A stretch of DNA of 64,000 bases from Mimachlamys varia (Eukaryota > Mollusca > Bivalvia > Pectinida > Pectinidae). Position numbers and translations under genes: made by a program. The stretch lies in the NCBI GenBank assembly GCA_947623455.1, contig OX392532.1:3534001-3598000 (forward strand). The letters are read 5' to 3'. A model generated the notes under the pieces. The model did not search any database. It saw only the letters and a program-made list of their open reading frames with translations, and was not told the origin of the DNA. Positions 25,257 through 37,186 of the stretch are shown here, piece after piece; within the stretch, counting starts at the first letter, position 1; every line of letters starts with the position of its first letter.

Positions 25257-25561
25257 CAAGTGTCGAGAAAAAACTCAAAACACGAACAGCGACGAGGGGG
25301 TGGCACCGCGAAAAACTCAAAACACGAACAGCGACGAGGGGGTGGCACCGCGAAAAACTCAAAACACGAACAGAGACGAGGGGGTGGCACCGCGAAAAAC
25401 TCAAAACACGAACAGAGACGAGGGGGTGGCACCGCGAAAAACTCAAAACACGAATAGAGACGAGGGGGTGGCACCGCGAAAAACTCAAAAACATGAACAG
25501 AGACGAGGGGGTGGCACCACGAAAAACTCAAAACACGAACAGAGACGAGGGGGTGGCACCA
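25257..25561 (+). repeat. 42-bp G-rich/A-rich minisatellite (about 7 copies)
   Basis: The unit combines GAAAAACTCAAAACACGAAC with AGAGACGAGGGGGTGGCACC and GC. The period is 14 codons, so both strands stay open in several frames (25244-25585, 25237-25494, 25300-25566). These overlapping ORFs on both strands are a periodicity effect, not evidence of a protein. Confidence 0.93.
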
Positions 25562-25982
25562 GCTGAATATTTTGTATGACTCCATACTACCGGAGGATCG
25601 GGTCTATATTTACTGACTGCAAGCAGCCTATATACTCCATACACTCTACTGACAGGTAAACATCTCGGACTGAGTGACTTGTAAAATATGAAATTTTGTC
25701 ACATCGTTATGCTTTTGAACAATGACAAGGGTACACGTCAGTTTTCAAACGTTGTGACAGGTTTAATGTGTACGTCATGCATATCATCAGGTAAAGCTAT
25801 GATGAGACCTGACAAATGTTTCGAATATGAAACAGCATTTCTGTATCAGCGTCTCAATATTTACCATTTAAGATATGTAAGCTGTATTAACGGTATCACA
25901 GAGTTGCTATTTCGATAATTATGAGAGTTATACGTATCAAAAGTATATAATAGATTGGATCAAGTTGTTAATCACTGTTTAG
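25562..25982. other. Non-coding spacer
   Basis: No recognisable gene; the 76-codon ORF at 25688-25918 shows no family features. Confidence 0.45.
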
Positions 25983-27840
25983 AATGCTCACAGCAATCCA
26001 ACAATGTATAATGCTCACAGCAATCCAACAATGTATAATGCTCACAGCAATCAAACAATGCATAATGCTCACAGCAATCCAATAATGTATAATGCTCACA
26101 GCAATCCAACAATTAATAATGCTCTCAGCAATCCAACAATTTATAATGCTCACAGCAATCAAACAATTAATAATGCTCACAGCAATCAAACAATGTATAA
26201 TGCTCACAGCAATCAAACAATTTATAATGCTCACAGCAATCAAACAATTTATAATGCTCACAGCAATCAAACAATGTATAATGCTCACAGCAATCCAACA
26301 ATTCATATTGCTCACGGCAATCCAACAATTCATAATGCTCACAGCAATCCAACAATATATAATGCTCACAGAAATCCAACAATGTATAATGCTAACAACA
26401 ATCAAACAATGTATAATGCTAACAGCAATCAAACAATGTATAATGCTCACAGCAATCCAACAATGAATAATGCTCACAGCAATCAAACAATGTATAATGC
26501 TCACAGCAATCAAACAATGTATAATGCTCACAGCAATCAAACAATGTATAATGCTCACAGCAATCCAACAATGTATAATGCTCACAGCAATCCAACAATA
26601 TAAAATGCTCACTGCAATGCACCTATGTATAATGCTCACAGCAATCAAACAATTTATAATGCTCACAGCAATCAAACAATGTATAATGCTCACAGCAATC
26701 AAACTATGTATAATGCTAACAGCAATCAAGCTATGTATAATGCTAACAGCAATCCAACTATGTATAATGCTCACTGCAATGCACCTATGTATAATGCTCA
26801 CAGCAATCAAACAATTTATAATGCTCACAGCAATCAAACAATGTATAATGCTCACAGCAATCAAACAATATATAATGCTCACAGCAATCCAACAATGTAT
26901 AATGCTCACAGCAATCAAACAATGCATAATGCTCACAGCAATCCAATAATGTATAATGCTCACAGCAATCCAACAATATATAATGCTTACTGCAATGCAC
27001 CTATGTATAATGCTCACAGCAATCCAACAATTTATAATGCTCACAGCAATCAAACAATGTATAATGCTCACAGCAATCAAACAATGTATAATGCTCACAG
27101 CAATCAAACAATTTATAATGCTCACAGCAATCAAACAATTAATAATGCTCACAGCAATCAAACAATGTATAATGCTCACAGCAATCAAACAATTTATAAT
27201 GCTCACAGCAATCAAACAATTTATAATGCTCACAGCAATCAAACAATGTATAATGCTCACAGCAATCCAACAATTCATAATGCTCACAGCAATCCAACAA
27301 TTCATAATGCTCACAGCAATCCAACAATATATAATGCTCACAGCAATCAAACAATTAATAATGCTAACAACAATCAAACAATGTATAATGCTAACAGCAA
27401 TCAAACAATGTATAATGCTCACAGCAATCAAACAATGTATAATGCTCACAGCAATCAAACAATGTATAATGCTCACAGCAATCCAACTATGTATAATGCT
27501 CACTGCAATGCACCTATGTATAATGCTCACAGCAATCAAACAATTTATAATGCTCACAGCAATCAAACAATGTATAATGCTCACAGCAATCAAACTATGT
27601 ATAATGCTAACAGCAATTCAACTATGTATAATGCTCACTGCAATGCACCTATGTATAATGCTAACAGCAATCAAACAATGTATAATGCTCACAGCAATCC
27701 AACAATGTATAATGCTCACAGCAATCCGACAATTTATAATGCTCGCAGCAATCAAACATTAATAATGCTAACAGCAATCCAACAATGTATAATGTTCACA
27801 GCAATCCAACAATTTATAATGCTCACAGCGATCAAACTAT
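25983..27840. repeat. 27-bp minisatellite open in several frames (about 69 copies)
   Basis: The consensus is AATGCTCACAGCAATCCAAC plus AATGTAT, with rarer units such as CACTGCAATGCACCT and CTAACAACAATC. Because 27 is a multiple of 3 and the unit has few stops, long ORFs appear in two plus frames (432, 268 and 199 codons) and in two minus frames (up to 541 codons of a nine-residue IAVSIIHCL-type repeat). The 541-codon minus ORF would be an extremely hydrophobic nonapeptide repeat. With no promoter, splice or family evidence, I read all of these as repeat-generated. Multi-unit blocks recur, for example around 26625-26790 and 27490-27660. Confidence 0.93.
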
Positions 27841-28689
27841 TTCTTTTCTTTTCTTTAGAGAACATAATTTTATTAAATGGCCATGATTATAAAGAAAGAT
27901 GGCCACACAGACACGGCTGGTAAACAACGTTTAGTGACCACCATCAATTTGGTTATGTTGTTTTAACGACTTACTGTTAATGGAATGATGCCGATTTTTA
28001 TGTAATAAGAATAATTTCAGCTAACAGTGTATACATACGATGTTGATACCTTGTACATCAGCGGCTACATACCTATCTCTGTCATGGTTACTGTTAATTG
28101 TATTCTATATGTAACCATATTCGCGTATTTGGTCTTTCTATAACCATCATTTAGCCTAGGAACCGTTATTGCGTTGAAGACACTTTCTTATGAACAGACT
28201 CATAGGCAATGACAGTGATGAGTCATCGTTCTAGAAACCGTTTGTTTTCCCATATATTTTATTATGTACTCTTAACAGAGTTGAGGATATGACGTCAGTA
28301 TAGGCTGTGATGTAGTTGTGTGTATTTAAACAATCTAGAAAAAAATTTAATATCATAAAAACGTTATCTTAGACGCTGAGCGTGCATATACAGTGTATTT
28401 TATCTACAATCTATGGTATTATCTTACTACCTTACTTCCTTGGTACCTTCACGATGAATACATAGAATACATAAATGGCTTCTCATGTAATCTGTGATTA
28501 CTGATTTAGTCTATAATATCAGTAAATCTTCGAATAACATATGCATGAACTCATCATTTATAAACCTAAGTTTGAAACCTAACGCTGTTTAAGCGGTCCT
28601 ACCTGGATCGGACTTTGAACAGGGAAGGGATGTGTCCGTATCACTGAGGCTTGGTGGTCACTGATATCGAGAACAGGTAGATAAACGGG
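27841..28689. other. Non-coding spacer
   Basis: A CT-rich stretch TTTCTTTTCTTTTCTTTAG at about 27840-27858 resembles a 3' splice site, but no recognisable exon follows. The remainder is featureless by eye. Confidence 0.45.
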
Positions 28690-30630
28690 ACGGACTGGTC
28701 AGTACACAATGTATAACGTCCTGGTCAGTACACAATGTATAACGTCCTGGATGGACTGGTCAGTACACAATATATAACGTCCTGGACGGACTGGTCAGTA
28801 CACAATATATAACGTCCTGGACGGACTGGTCAGTACACAATGTATAACGTCCTGGACGGACTGGTCAGTACACAATGTATAACGTCCTGGACGGACTGGT
28901 CAGTACATAATGTATAACGTCCTGGACGTACTGGTCAGTACACAATGTATAACGTCCTGGTCAGTACACAATGTATAACGTCCTGGTCAGTACACAATGT
29001 ATAACGTCCTGGACGGATGTACTGGTCAGTCCACTATATATAACGTCCTGGACGGACTGGTCAGTACACAATGTATAACGCCCTGGACTGACTGGTCAGT
29101 ACACAATGTATAACTTCCTGGACGGACTGTTCAGTACACAATGTATAACGTCCTGGACGGATTGGTCAGTACACAATGTATAATGTCCTGGACGGACTGT
29201 TCAGTACACAATGTATAACGTCCTGGACGGATTGGTCAGTACACAATGTATAATGTCATGGACGGACTGTTCAGTACACAATATATAACGTCCTGGACGG
29301 ACTGATCAGTACACAATATATAACGTCCTGGACGTGCTGGTCAGTACACAATGTATAACGTCCTTGACGGACTGGTCAGTACACAATGTATAACGTCCTG
29401 GACGTACTGGTCAGTACATATTGTATAATGTCCTGGTCAGTACACAATGTATAACGTGCTGGTCAGTACACAATGTATAACGTCCTGGTCAGTACACAAT
29501 GTATAACGTCCCGGACGGACTGGCCAGTACACAATATATAACGTCCTGGACGGACTGGCCAGTACACAATGTATAACGTCCTGGTCAGTACACAATATAT
29601 ACCGTCCTGGACGGACTGGTCAGTACACAATATATAACGTCCTGTACGGACTGGTCAGTACACAATGTATAACGTCCTGGACGGACTGGTAACTACACAA
29701 TGTATAACGTCCTGGACGTCCTGGTCAGTACACAATGTATAACGTGCTGGTCAGTACACAATGTATAACGTCCTGGACGTGCTAGTCAGTACACAATGTA
29801 TAACGTCCTGGACGGACTGGTCAGTACACACTGTATAACGTCCTGGTCAGTACACAATGTATAACGTCCTGGTCAGTACACAATGTATAACGTCCTGGAC
29901 GTGCTGGTCAGTACACAATGTATAACGTCCTGGACGTCCTGGTCAGTACACAATGTATAACGTCCTGGACGGACTGGTCAGTACACATTGTATAACGTCC
30001 TGGACGGACTGGTCAGTACCAATGTATAACGTCCTGGTCAGTACACAATGTATAACGTCCTGGACGTCCTGGTCAGTACACAATGTATAACGTCCTGGTC
30101 AGTACACAATATATAACGTCCTGGACGTACTGGTCAGTACACAATGTATAACGTCCTTTACGTACTGGTCAGTACCAATGTATAACGTCCTGGTCAGTAC
30201 ACAATGTATAACGTCCTGGACGTCCTGGTCAGTTCACAATGTATAACGTCCTGGTCAGTACACAATATATAACGTCCTGGACGTACTGGTCAGTACACAA
30301 TGTATAACGTCCTTTACGTACTGGTCAGTACACAATGTATAACTTCCTGGTCAGTACACAATGTATAACGTCCTTGACGGACTGGTCAGTACACAATGTA
30401 TAACGTCCTGGTCAGTACACAATGTATAACGTCCCGGACGGACTGGCCAGTACACAATATATACCGTCCTGGACGTGCTGGTCAGCACACAATATATAAC
30501 GTCCTGGTCAGTACACAATGTATAACGTCCTGGACGTGCTAGTCAGTACACAATGTATAACGTCCTGGACGGACTGGTCAGTACACATTGTATAACGTCA
30601 TTGACGGACGAGTCAGTACACAATGTATAA
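28690..30630 (+). repeat. ~35/26-bp compound minisatellite
   Basis: The core is GTCAGTACACAATGTATAAC followed by GTCCTG, with an optional GACGGACTG or GACGTACTG spacer giving two interleaved unit lengths. It spans about 1.9 kb. Order of variants is irregular, with some blocks repeated (compare about 30030-30130 and 30170-30270). Non-coding. Confidence 0.93.
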
Positions 30631-30737
30631 CTTGAATTTTCTTAGTTTTTTCTACTTTGAGCTGACTTGATTTTGTTTCCATACCAGACTAAATTTGTTG
30701 AGGCAGGTAGCAAAATCCTTCCCAAATCTTTTGCGTT

Positions 30738-30751
30738 CACTTTCAGGTATA
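30738..30751. repeat. SINE target-site duplication, left
   Basis: CACTTTCAGGTATA, repeated with one mismatch (CACTTTTAGGTATA) at 30991-31004. Confidence 0.8.
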
Positions 30752-30990
30752 AATATAAATATAAATTTTATTTTACAATAATTATGAAACAAGTTATCCA
30801 ACTTATACAAATCACTCTTGTTGGCCTGGATGTTAGCGCGCGAGGGGTGTTATTGTGGGAGGAAACCGGAGTACCCGGAGAAAATCCACGTGGTCGGGTA
30901 GGTTACCCCATACCTTTTACATCCGGTCGGGGAATCGAACCCCGGACGCCTTGGTGAAAGGAAAGTGCGCTATCCACTGCACCACCCGAC
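30752..30990 (-). mobile_element. tRNA-derived SINE
   Basis: Read on the minus strand, the element starts GTCGGGTGGTGCAGTGGATA, which contains a Pol III A box. A perfect B box GGTTCGATTCC follows. The body carries GGGTACTCCGGTTTCCTCCC, a motif widespread in invertebrate SINEs, and the tail is an AT-rich TTTATATTTATATTTATA. Fourteen-bp direct repeats with one mismatch flank it at 30738-30751 and 30991-31004. The insertion interrupts an older RT fragment, so the SINE is younger. The tRNA-like head does not fold into a complete functional tRNA by eye. Confidence 0.88.
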
Positions 30991-31004
30991 CACTTTTAGG
31001 TATA
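30991..31004. repeat. SINE target-site duplication, right
   Basis: CACTTTTAGGTATA, matching the left copy with a single C/T difference. Confidence 0.8.
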
Positions 31005-31864
31005 TCGACGATGCATTGTCTATAAACAATAACTATACTGATCTAGCCGGTCCTATACTTGAAAGCAAGGTGTCTGCAGACTCTTCTGTATCGAATATCA
31101 TCCCTTATTTACATTATGCTGATGTGTTACTCTTGGGCTTGCCCCAAGTATCGGACTTTCTGTGATAGATAGACTACTGACAAACAAGTTCACTGCACGG
31201 ATTCGAGAGGTGCAGGTTGTTGAAGAATATGATCAAGTTTTATTGTTGCCACCCTGGTCCCATTGAGAAATATTCTGTTTCCTTGAATGCTATAAAGTTG
31301 GGATTTTCTTAATATGGTCATCAGAATGCCTACTTGTTGTGATTGACGGAATACCTACTTGTTGTGATTGACGGAATACCTACTTGTTGTGATTGAGAAT
31401 GATGTCCCCGTTCTCAATTTGAGGACATGGCCAATGTCGTCAATGAAGCAGAATACACTCTTTCGGAACACCTGGTCTTCTTATATTGTACAAGGGTGTC
31501 CGTATAAGTCTTTCCTTTGTTCCTATTTTGCCTGTAGTTAAATCAATTTTGAATTCGGATTATGGTTTATTGACGGCTCGGTAGTCTCTTATTTTGTTAT
31601 TCTCTTATAATATATATGATTCCTTATTCTCAAATACACGTCAAGAAGCGAGGCTGAATTTGTCGAGGAGCTTATCAGGACAGATAGCAATTGGCTTACC
31701 GAGTCGATCGTATATACCCTTCTTAACCTGAGATTAAAGACACAGTACACTCTCCTACATCAGCTTCTTACCTCGATCTTTACTTAAACTATGACCAACA
31801 CGAACAGCTTAACTACTACATCCCTTTCTTGATCGTAACATCCCTGCTTCTCCATCCCATGGTG

Positions 31865-32390
31865 TTTACATGTTGCAGTTCATTCGTAATTCTTGGGCTT
31901 GCTCTGAATATCGAGATTTTCGTGATAAATGTCAGCTGCTGATGAACAAACATACGGCACCAGGATTTGAGAGATGCAGGTTGATGAAGGCTATGGGAGA
32001 GTTTAATGGTCGCCATCTTGATCTCATAGGGATATATTCTGTATCTTTGTGTGATATGAAGACAGACATTTTTAAGCATGCTTATTGATGTGCTTACTTG
32101 TTGTGATTGACAATGATGACTCGGTTATTAGTTTGAGGATTTGTGTTTACTTGGATGTGACCAAGATTTACATGGCGGGTGTCGTCGATAAAGCAGAGGA
32201 CGCTTACTCTTCAGGAACACCTGGTCTTATTCTCTTGTACTTTAACGAAGGTCTCCATGTAAATCTATCCTTTGTTCCTTTTTTGCCATTAGTTAAATCG
32301 ATTCTGAGTTCGGATTATGGTTTTGTTGACGTTTTAGTATTCTCTTATTTTTTGTTTTTTGTTATTGACATATAAACAATGTATGTAATT
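31865..32390 (+). pseudogene. Second decayed RT fragment with 3' tail
   Basis: An open stretch at 31870-32088 reads FIRNSWACSEYRDFRDKCQ and later GEFNGRHLDLIGIYSVSLCD. This matches the C-terminal region of the same RT family as at 30.7 kb (LIRYSRAC..Y.DF..R, KFYGRH.DL...Y.VS). The stop is followed by the shared tail GATGTGACCAAGATTTACAT, GGCGGGTGTCGTCGATAAAG and TCGATTCTGAGTTCGGATTA. It is 5'-truncated with no intact RT core. Confidence 0.7.
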
Positions 32391-33131
32391 GGTAGTTAGT
32401 TTTCTTTTGTGTCCAGTATAGCACAGGAATGTTATGGCACAGGAATGTGTCAAATTTTACACCTAAAGTTTGGGTCTGATATCAGTGGGGTGCTTCTTGA
32501 CGTATTCTTGTTTTAATTCTTTTTTAATTTAAAATGCAATACGACGACAGGCATCATACCCAACTAGAGGGTCAGTTCTCTAAGGATTGCTGTAACGGCA
32601 TGTTTTCATTTTAGTATTAAGCCGGGGGAAGTTTCAATTTCAATTTCGAAACTTTTAATTGACATAAGGACAAAAGGATTGGACAGGCAAAACCTAAATA
32701 AGTCATCTCCTCTGAGGCAGGTCATCAATAAGGTCAAATGGATGCTAAACTGTTTTGACGAATATATGCAATATTTGCAGGGAAATTTTGTTTGGCAATA
32801 CGTTTTATAAACCGTTATAGGGAGGCATATGTTGTTGTTTACAAAACAAATTTTGATGTGCACCTGTAACTATAAGCAGTTCAATTGATAAAATTAAAGC
32901 TCTTAACAAAGGGATTAAAGAACACGAACCAAAAGGACGAAGTGAGGTGTCTTCATGCATTTCTATTGTTATGTGGAGAGGAGAAAGTTTTCATAATTCG
33001 TTTGAATTGATATCGAATGTTGACAGTGTATTAGGTATAAAACGGACCTAGACTTGATTTATTATTGAACTGAGGACATGTAACAAAAGGGATGGAATAG
33101 GTTTTAAGCTCATAAGCAAAGTCTGCTACAA
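32391..33131. other. Non-coding stretch before the Ngaro-like element
   Basis: No gene is supported. The sequence ends at CTGCTACA, where the A1 repeat of the retrotransposon starts. Confidence 0.5.
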
Positions 33132-33292
33132 TTAAATTTTCCCGCGTTTCGGTAGTATAAGCCGGGAAAATGTTGTATAAACGGCTCGTGCTACTCGCTC
33201 CGTACGTGAAACATGTCACGTGACTCAGATTGAGTCGGGCATCGTGGTAGGGTGAAATATCATTATCTAGCTGTCCAGCGGTACAGTAAACA
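33132..33292 (+). repeat. Split direct repeat A1
   Basis: This 161-bp repeat (TTAAATTTTCCCGCGTTTCG to CGGTACAGTAAACA) appears identical to A2 at 45141-45301. Its final A is the first base of the ATG of the Gag-RT ORF. It carries a TCCCGCGTTTCGGTAGTATA segment and a CACGTGAC E-box-like motif. Confidence 0.93.
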
Positions 33293-35915
33293 TGGATTCA
33301 AACTCGGGCGTTAAGGCCCTAATCACAGCAGCGATTTCTGAATCACAGAATTTAATTATGGGTGAAATGAAGAACTTATTTCAGTCCATGTCATCACAAA
33401 ATGCGCGGCTGGTGGACACATTTAGCGGGGTACACAAATTCAAAAAGCGAGGAAACGAGGAACAACACAAACACAACGTGGGTGTTTTGAACAAATTCAA
33501 GGAAGTTGGGACTATTGTTGCCTCTATGGACGACGTAAACGCACCAAGCCTGATGGAAAAGGTCGAGCAAGGTATCCAATTAGTGTCTCACCGACAAAAG
33601 CTGATTAAATTAGCGGATTCGTCCGACGCTGGTTGGCTCGCCGTTAGCGAGTATGAGACAAATCCCTTGGCTGACGACAGCGACGACGAAAGAAAGATTA
33701 TCAAGGCTCAATCACGAGCAGACAGAAAAATTAAGGCGGAACGACAAAAGCGTCAGAACGAAAGGCGACCATACAACTCGGCGTTTCGACCACAAAACCA
33801 ACAGAGGTCCGGGAACGGGGATACAGACAACAGCACCAGGGCCGCACCACTGAGGAAACCGGGAAGATGTTTCAATTGTGGAGACCAGGGGCATTGGAAA
33901 GGGGAGTGTCCCAAGGGAGCAAGGCCTACAAACGATAAGATAAGTAATGTTTCTTTCATTCATTTGAATACTGTAAGAAAAGCCGTCGAGGGCGACGCAG
34001 TGACGACGCCAGTAGGTAGGCTGTTGGCCCATGTAAAACAATGGGAGAAAATCTCACAAAATGATCATATTCTCTCGGTAATAAAAGAGGGCTATAAAAT
34101 ACCGTTGAAAACCACCCCGGTAAGTACTGTTTTAGACAATAATAAATCGGCTAAGGATAATGCCGAGTTTGTTACACAAGAAATACAAAATTTGGTTAAA
34201 AAAGGATGCGTTTCCCTGGTTACAGAACAACCTGAGGTAGTAAACCCTTTGACAGTGGCTTGTAACAAAAAGGGCAAGCTAAGGTTAGTACTTGACTGCA
34301 GACATATCAATCCACATTTGTTTCAATTTCGTTTTAAGTACGAGGACGCTGAAGTAGCAAGAGGTATTTTTGGCGAGGGCGATTTTTTATTTAGCTTCGA
34401 CCTCAAATCTGCTTATCATCATATCATGATTTATCCGCCACATTGCACATTTCTAGGGTTCAGTTGGCAAGGTAAGTTATATGTATTCAATGTGCTGCCT
34501 TTTGGTATAAGTACAGCCGGGCATATCTTCACAAAAGTAACAAAAGAAGTGGTTAAATACTGGCGAACGAATGGTTTAAACATACTGATGTATTTGGACG
34601 ACGGGCTAGGGGGAGGTAAGTCTGTCGAGTCGGTACGAGAAATCGGTGAGCAGGTGCGCTCTGACCTGATAAGCTCGGTTTTCTAATAGCCGAAGAAAAG
34701 TGTACATGGATACCCGTACAGAGACTACAGTGGTTAGGTTTCATATGGGACACAAAGACTAACAGGTTACATGTATCACCTGAGCGTATGCAAAAGGTCA
34801 CTCAGTGTTTGGGGCACATCAAGGCTCAGTTGAGCGCAGGGAAACGCATAGTCAGCGTTCGTTTTCTGGCGTCCATCGTTGGACAGTTAATTTCAACCCA
34901 TGCGGTTTTGGGGGATAGGGCTCGTTTCCATACACGCAGTATGAATAGTTGTGTTATGGAAAGATTGTCGTGGAATTCAGCGATTGTTGTAACTAAGCAA
35001 GCTGAAAGCGAAATCGATTTTTGGCGGGAAAACATTCTGATAATGAACGAAGAGGGTTCAAAGATTAGTCATTTGACAGACACAACGTTTGACGTGACGT
35101 TGTTCACTGATGCCTCATTTGAGGGTTACGGTGGCTATTTAGCTAACGGCGATGGTTTTTATAGCGGTAAGCAGGGCATGTTTGGGACATGGAATGATAT
35201 AGAAAAGTATGCTAGTTCAACTTGGAGAGAAATGGAAGCAGTTAATAGAGTTGTTAAACACAACTTGCCGCTATTGACAGGTAAGTCGGTAGAATTAAAC
35301 ACGGATAACAAAAATGTGCAGACTATTCTCTCAATAGGGAGTCGTAAAGAACACTTGCACGAAATCGCCAGCGATATCGTAAGTACATGCCATTTGGCGG
35401 ACATACACATATGCCCGAAATGGATTCCTAGAGAGGAAAACTGTATCGCCGACGATTTGAGTCGGCAGAGTGATTGTGATGATTGGGGTGTACAAACATG
35501 GGTATATAGAAAGTTGTCATTTCTATTTGGCGAATTCACCGTCGATTGGTTTGCATGTGATTACAACAGAAAGTGCGAAAAATTCTATTCTAGGTTTTGG
35601 TGTCCCGGGACCTCGGGAATAAACGCATTTGCTTTTAGATGGAGTTCAGAGTTCAGCTGGTTGGTTCCCCCACCAAGTTTGATAGCCAATACTATCCAGA
35701 AGATAGAATCTGAAAAGGCAAAGGGGGTATTAATAATTCCAGAATGGAAATCTGCAGCATATTGGCCTAAAGTAGAACAGTGTATTAGTAACGGAGTTTT
35801 CAAACACAAAGTATACTTCAAAGGAGAAGGTTTCACCCACAAAGGGAGAGGCAATAACGGTATATTCGGTAGGAATTCACAGAAATTTAGATTCATAGCT
35901 CTACTTTGTATCTAA
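33292..35915 (+). pseudogene. Gag-RT-RNase H ORF of the Ngaro-like element, frameshifted
   Basis: Translation starts at the ATG at the end of A1 and stays open to 34686 (464 codons). It includes a basic region, a CCHC knuckle CFNCGDQGHWKGEC at about residues 193-206, and RT motifs LRLVLDCRHIN, FSFDLKSAYHH, LPFGISTAGHIFTK and YLDDG. A loss of about one base near 34676-34684 shifts the frame. The second part (open to 35915) carries RNase H residues (TDAS near 35105, WREMEAV, NTDN, CIADDLSR) and the DIRS-order C-terminal segment with FYSRFW, PPPS and IIPEW. It overlaps the recombinase ORF start by about 10 bp. One indel is the only break seen, suggesting fairly recent death or a sequence error. 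Confidence 0.85.
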
Positions 35916-36486
35916 TTAGGCTTTGTTTTCATCATTCAGGCCTAGATCTACGTACGAATGTGACAGCGGCCGTAACCGGAAGTGGAGTCGCGGGTGACAG
36001 CATGTTGGGCAATTTATCCGGAAGGATGGCACATTTCCTACTACAATCAAAAAGTGACAATACGACCAAGGCATATTACTACAGTTTCAGGAGGTGGGAA
36101 TCTTTCATCAAGGGACATGGTTTCAGTTCCTTACCGGCACAGCCCATACACGTGGCGTTATATATAACGCATTTACTGGACAATAACTGTTCTTATCACT
36201 CTGTTAATTCTGCCATTTACGGGATCAAATGGGCTCATGATCTTAATAATTTTATTGATCCCACAAAAAATGCTTTTGTATCAAATCTTCAGGAGTCGGC
36301 CCGCAGAATTGCTAGGCCAGCAGTTGGTAAAAAAGATCCAGTGAGTGTGGAAATGCTTGTTAGTTTGTGCGATATGTTCAAAGATTCAAGCGATTTACTT
36401 GTTATCAGAGATTTGTGTATGATACTGTTGAGTTTTGCAGGTTTTTTGAGATACGACGAAGTCAGTGCATTGCGCGGTGTCGATAT
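35906..36486 (+). pseudogene. Tyrosine recombinase ORF, 5' part
   Basis: It opens at the ATG at 35906, overlapping the end of the RT-RNase H ORF in another frame. It encodes an N-terminal SAM-like core-binding region (QSKSDNTTKAYYYSFRRWES, then VALYITHLL) and the first catalytic arginine in LRYDEVSALRGVDI. The ORF is cut at 36486 by the Gypsy LTR. The remainder lies at 44543-45008. The two parts together equal 1,047 nt, a multiple of three, so the gene was intact when the Gypsy landed. Tyrosine recombinases insert the circular cDNA of these elements. Confidence 0.87.
36483..36486. repeat. Gypsy target-site duplication, left
   Basis: ATAT, repeated at 44539-44542 just outside the right LTR. 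The size (4 bp) fits Ty3/Gypsy integrases (4-6 bp). Confidence 0.8.
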
Positions 36487-37186
36487 TGTGACACAGTCAG
36501 CTCTCCGATAGCTACTGGTCAATATAGCCTGAGGAAGTAAAACTCAAACTCTAGCATGAATGGAGAAGATATGTTAATTATATAATGACTTCACGATATA
36601 CCATGTATATTTGTCTTATGTCCAAATGGTCAGGATTTGATGGGGTTAGGGACCGTGTGATGGATGATGACTCGGGGCATTGCATGACCGTATATGCGAA
36701 ACGGGCAGTAATGACCTCACGATAGTGACCTTGTGAGGATGGGGTTATGGACAGTGTGATGGATGATGGCTAGGGAAATGCATAACCGTGTACTGGATAT
36801 AAATATAAGCTAGATTGGACAGCGGTAGAGTAGGTCCGGGGACAGTGGGAGAGTAGGTCCGGGGACAGTGGGCGAGAACGTCCGGGGACAGCGAGAGAGA
36901 ATGTCCAGAGATAGCCAGCGAGTAGGACTGGGTGAGGTTCACAGGAAGATGACCACGGTCACATAATGATAGTGGACATGCTAACACAGCCAGGCTATGT
37001 ATTTAAGAGCTATATAGGTTTTAATATGGCTCAAGTTATAAGGTGACCTATAGAGACACAACGCGACGGTATTATACGATCGACGATATGCTGTATCACC
37101 TGTACATATATGCTTATGCTTCATGTGAATAAACAATGTCTATTATCAACAATTACGTCACAGTTCTGTGTATTCATTGTGTCACA
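36487..37186 (+). repeat. Gypsy left LTR
   Basis: 700 bp bounded by TGTGACAC/GTGTCACA inverted ends. A TATA-like TATAAATA is at about 36798, and a poly(A) signal AATAAA is at 37128-37133 near the 3' end. U3 contains imperfect direct repeats of GGTCCGGGGACAGTGGG (about 36833-36930) and a duplicated GTGTGATGGATGATG segment. Confidence 0.95.

Larger units (their letters stand above)
30665..31600 (+). pseudogene. Decayed reverse-transcriptase fragment, interrupted by a SINE
   Basis: The coding trace begins LFPYQTKFVEAGSKILPK, runs to FAFTFRY, is broken by the SINE at 30752-30990, and resumes FRYIDDALSINN at about 30995. YIDD is the RT catalytic box. This sequence style (SYE..F, F.F.FRYIDDVLSLNN) is typical of an RT family abundant in mollusc and other invertebrate genomes. 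I think it is Penelope-like, but am not certain. Downstream the frame is broken repeatedly (stops from 31163) and leads into the family's 3' tail. Within the tail, a 27-bp segment containing CTACTTGTTGTGATTGACGG is triplicated at about 31328-31405. Confidence 0.7.

Noticed and set aside
25968..27593. 541-codon minus-strand ORF
   Set aside because: Generated by a 27-bp tandem unit that is open in at least four frames on two strands.
27840..27923. Exon after a TTTCTTTTCTTTAG tract
   Set aside because: The acceptor looks good, but the following sequence has no recognisable coding content and no matching donor.
30913..30992. tRNA gene on the minus strand
   Set aside because: A and B boxes are present, but the cloverleaf is not complete and the sequence continues into a SINE body and tail with target duplications.
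36745..36987. 80-codon minus ORF present in both LTRs
   Set aside because: It is simply the antisense of LTR direct repeats, identical in both LTRs because the LTRs are.
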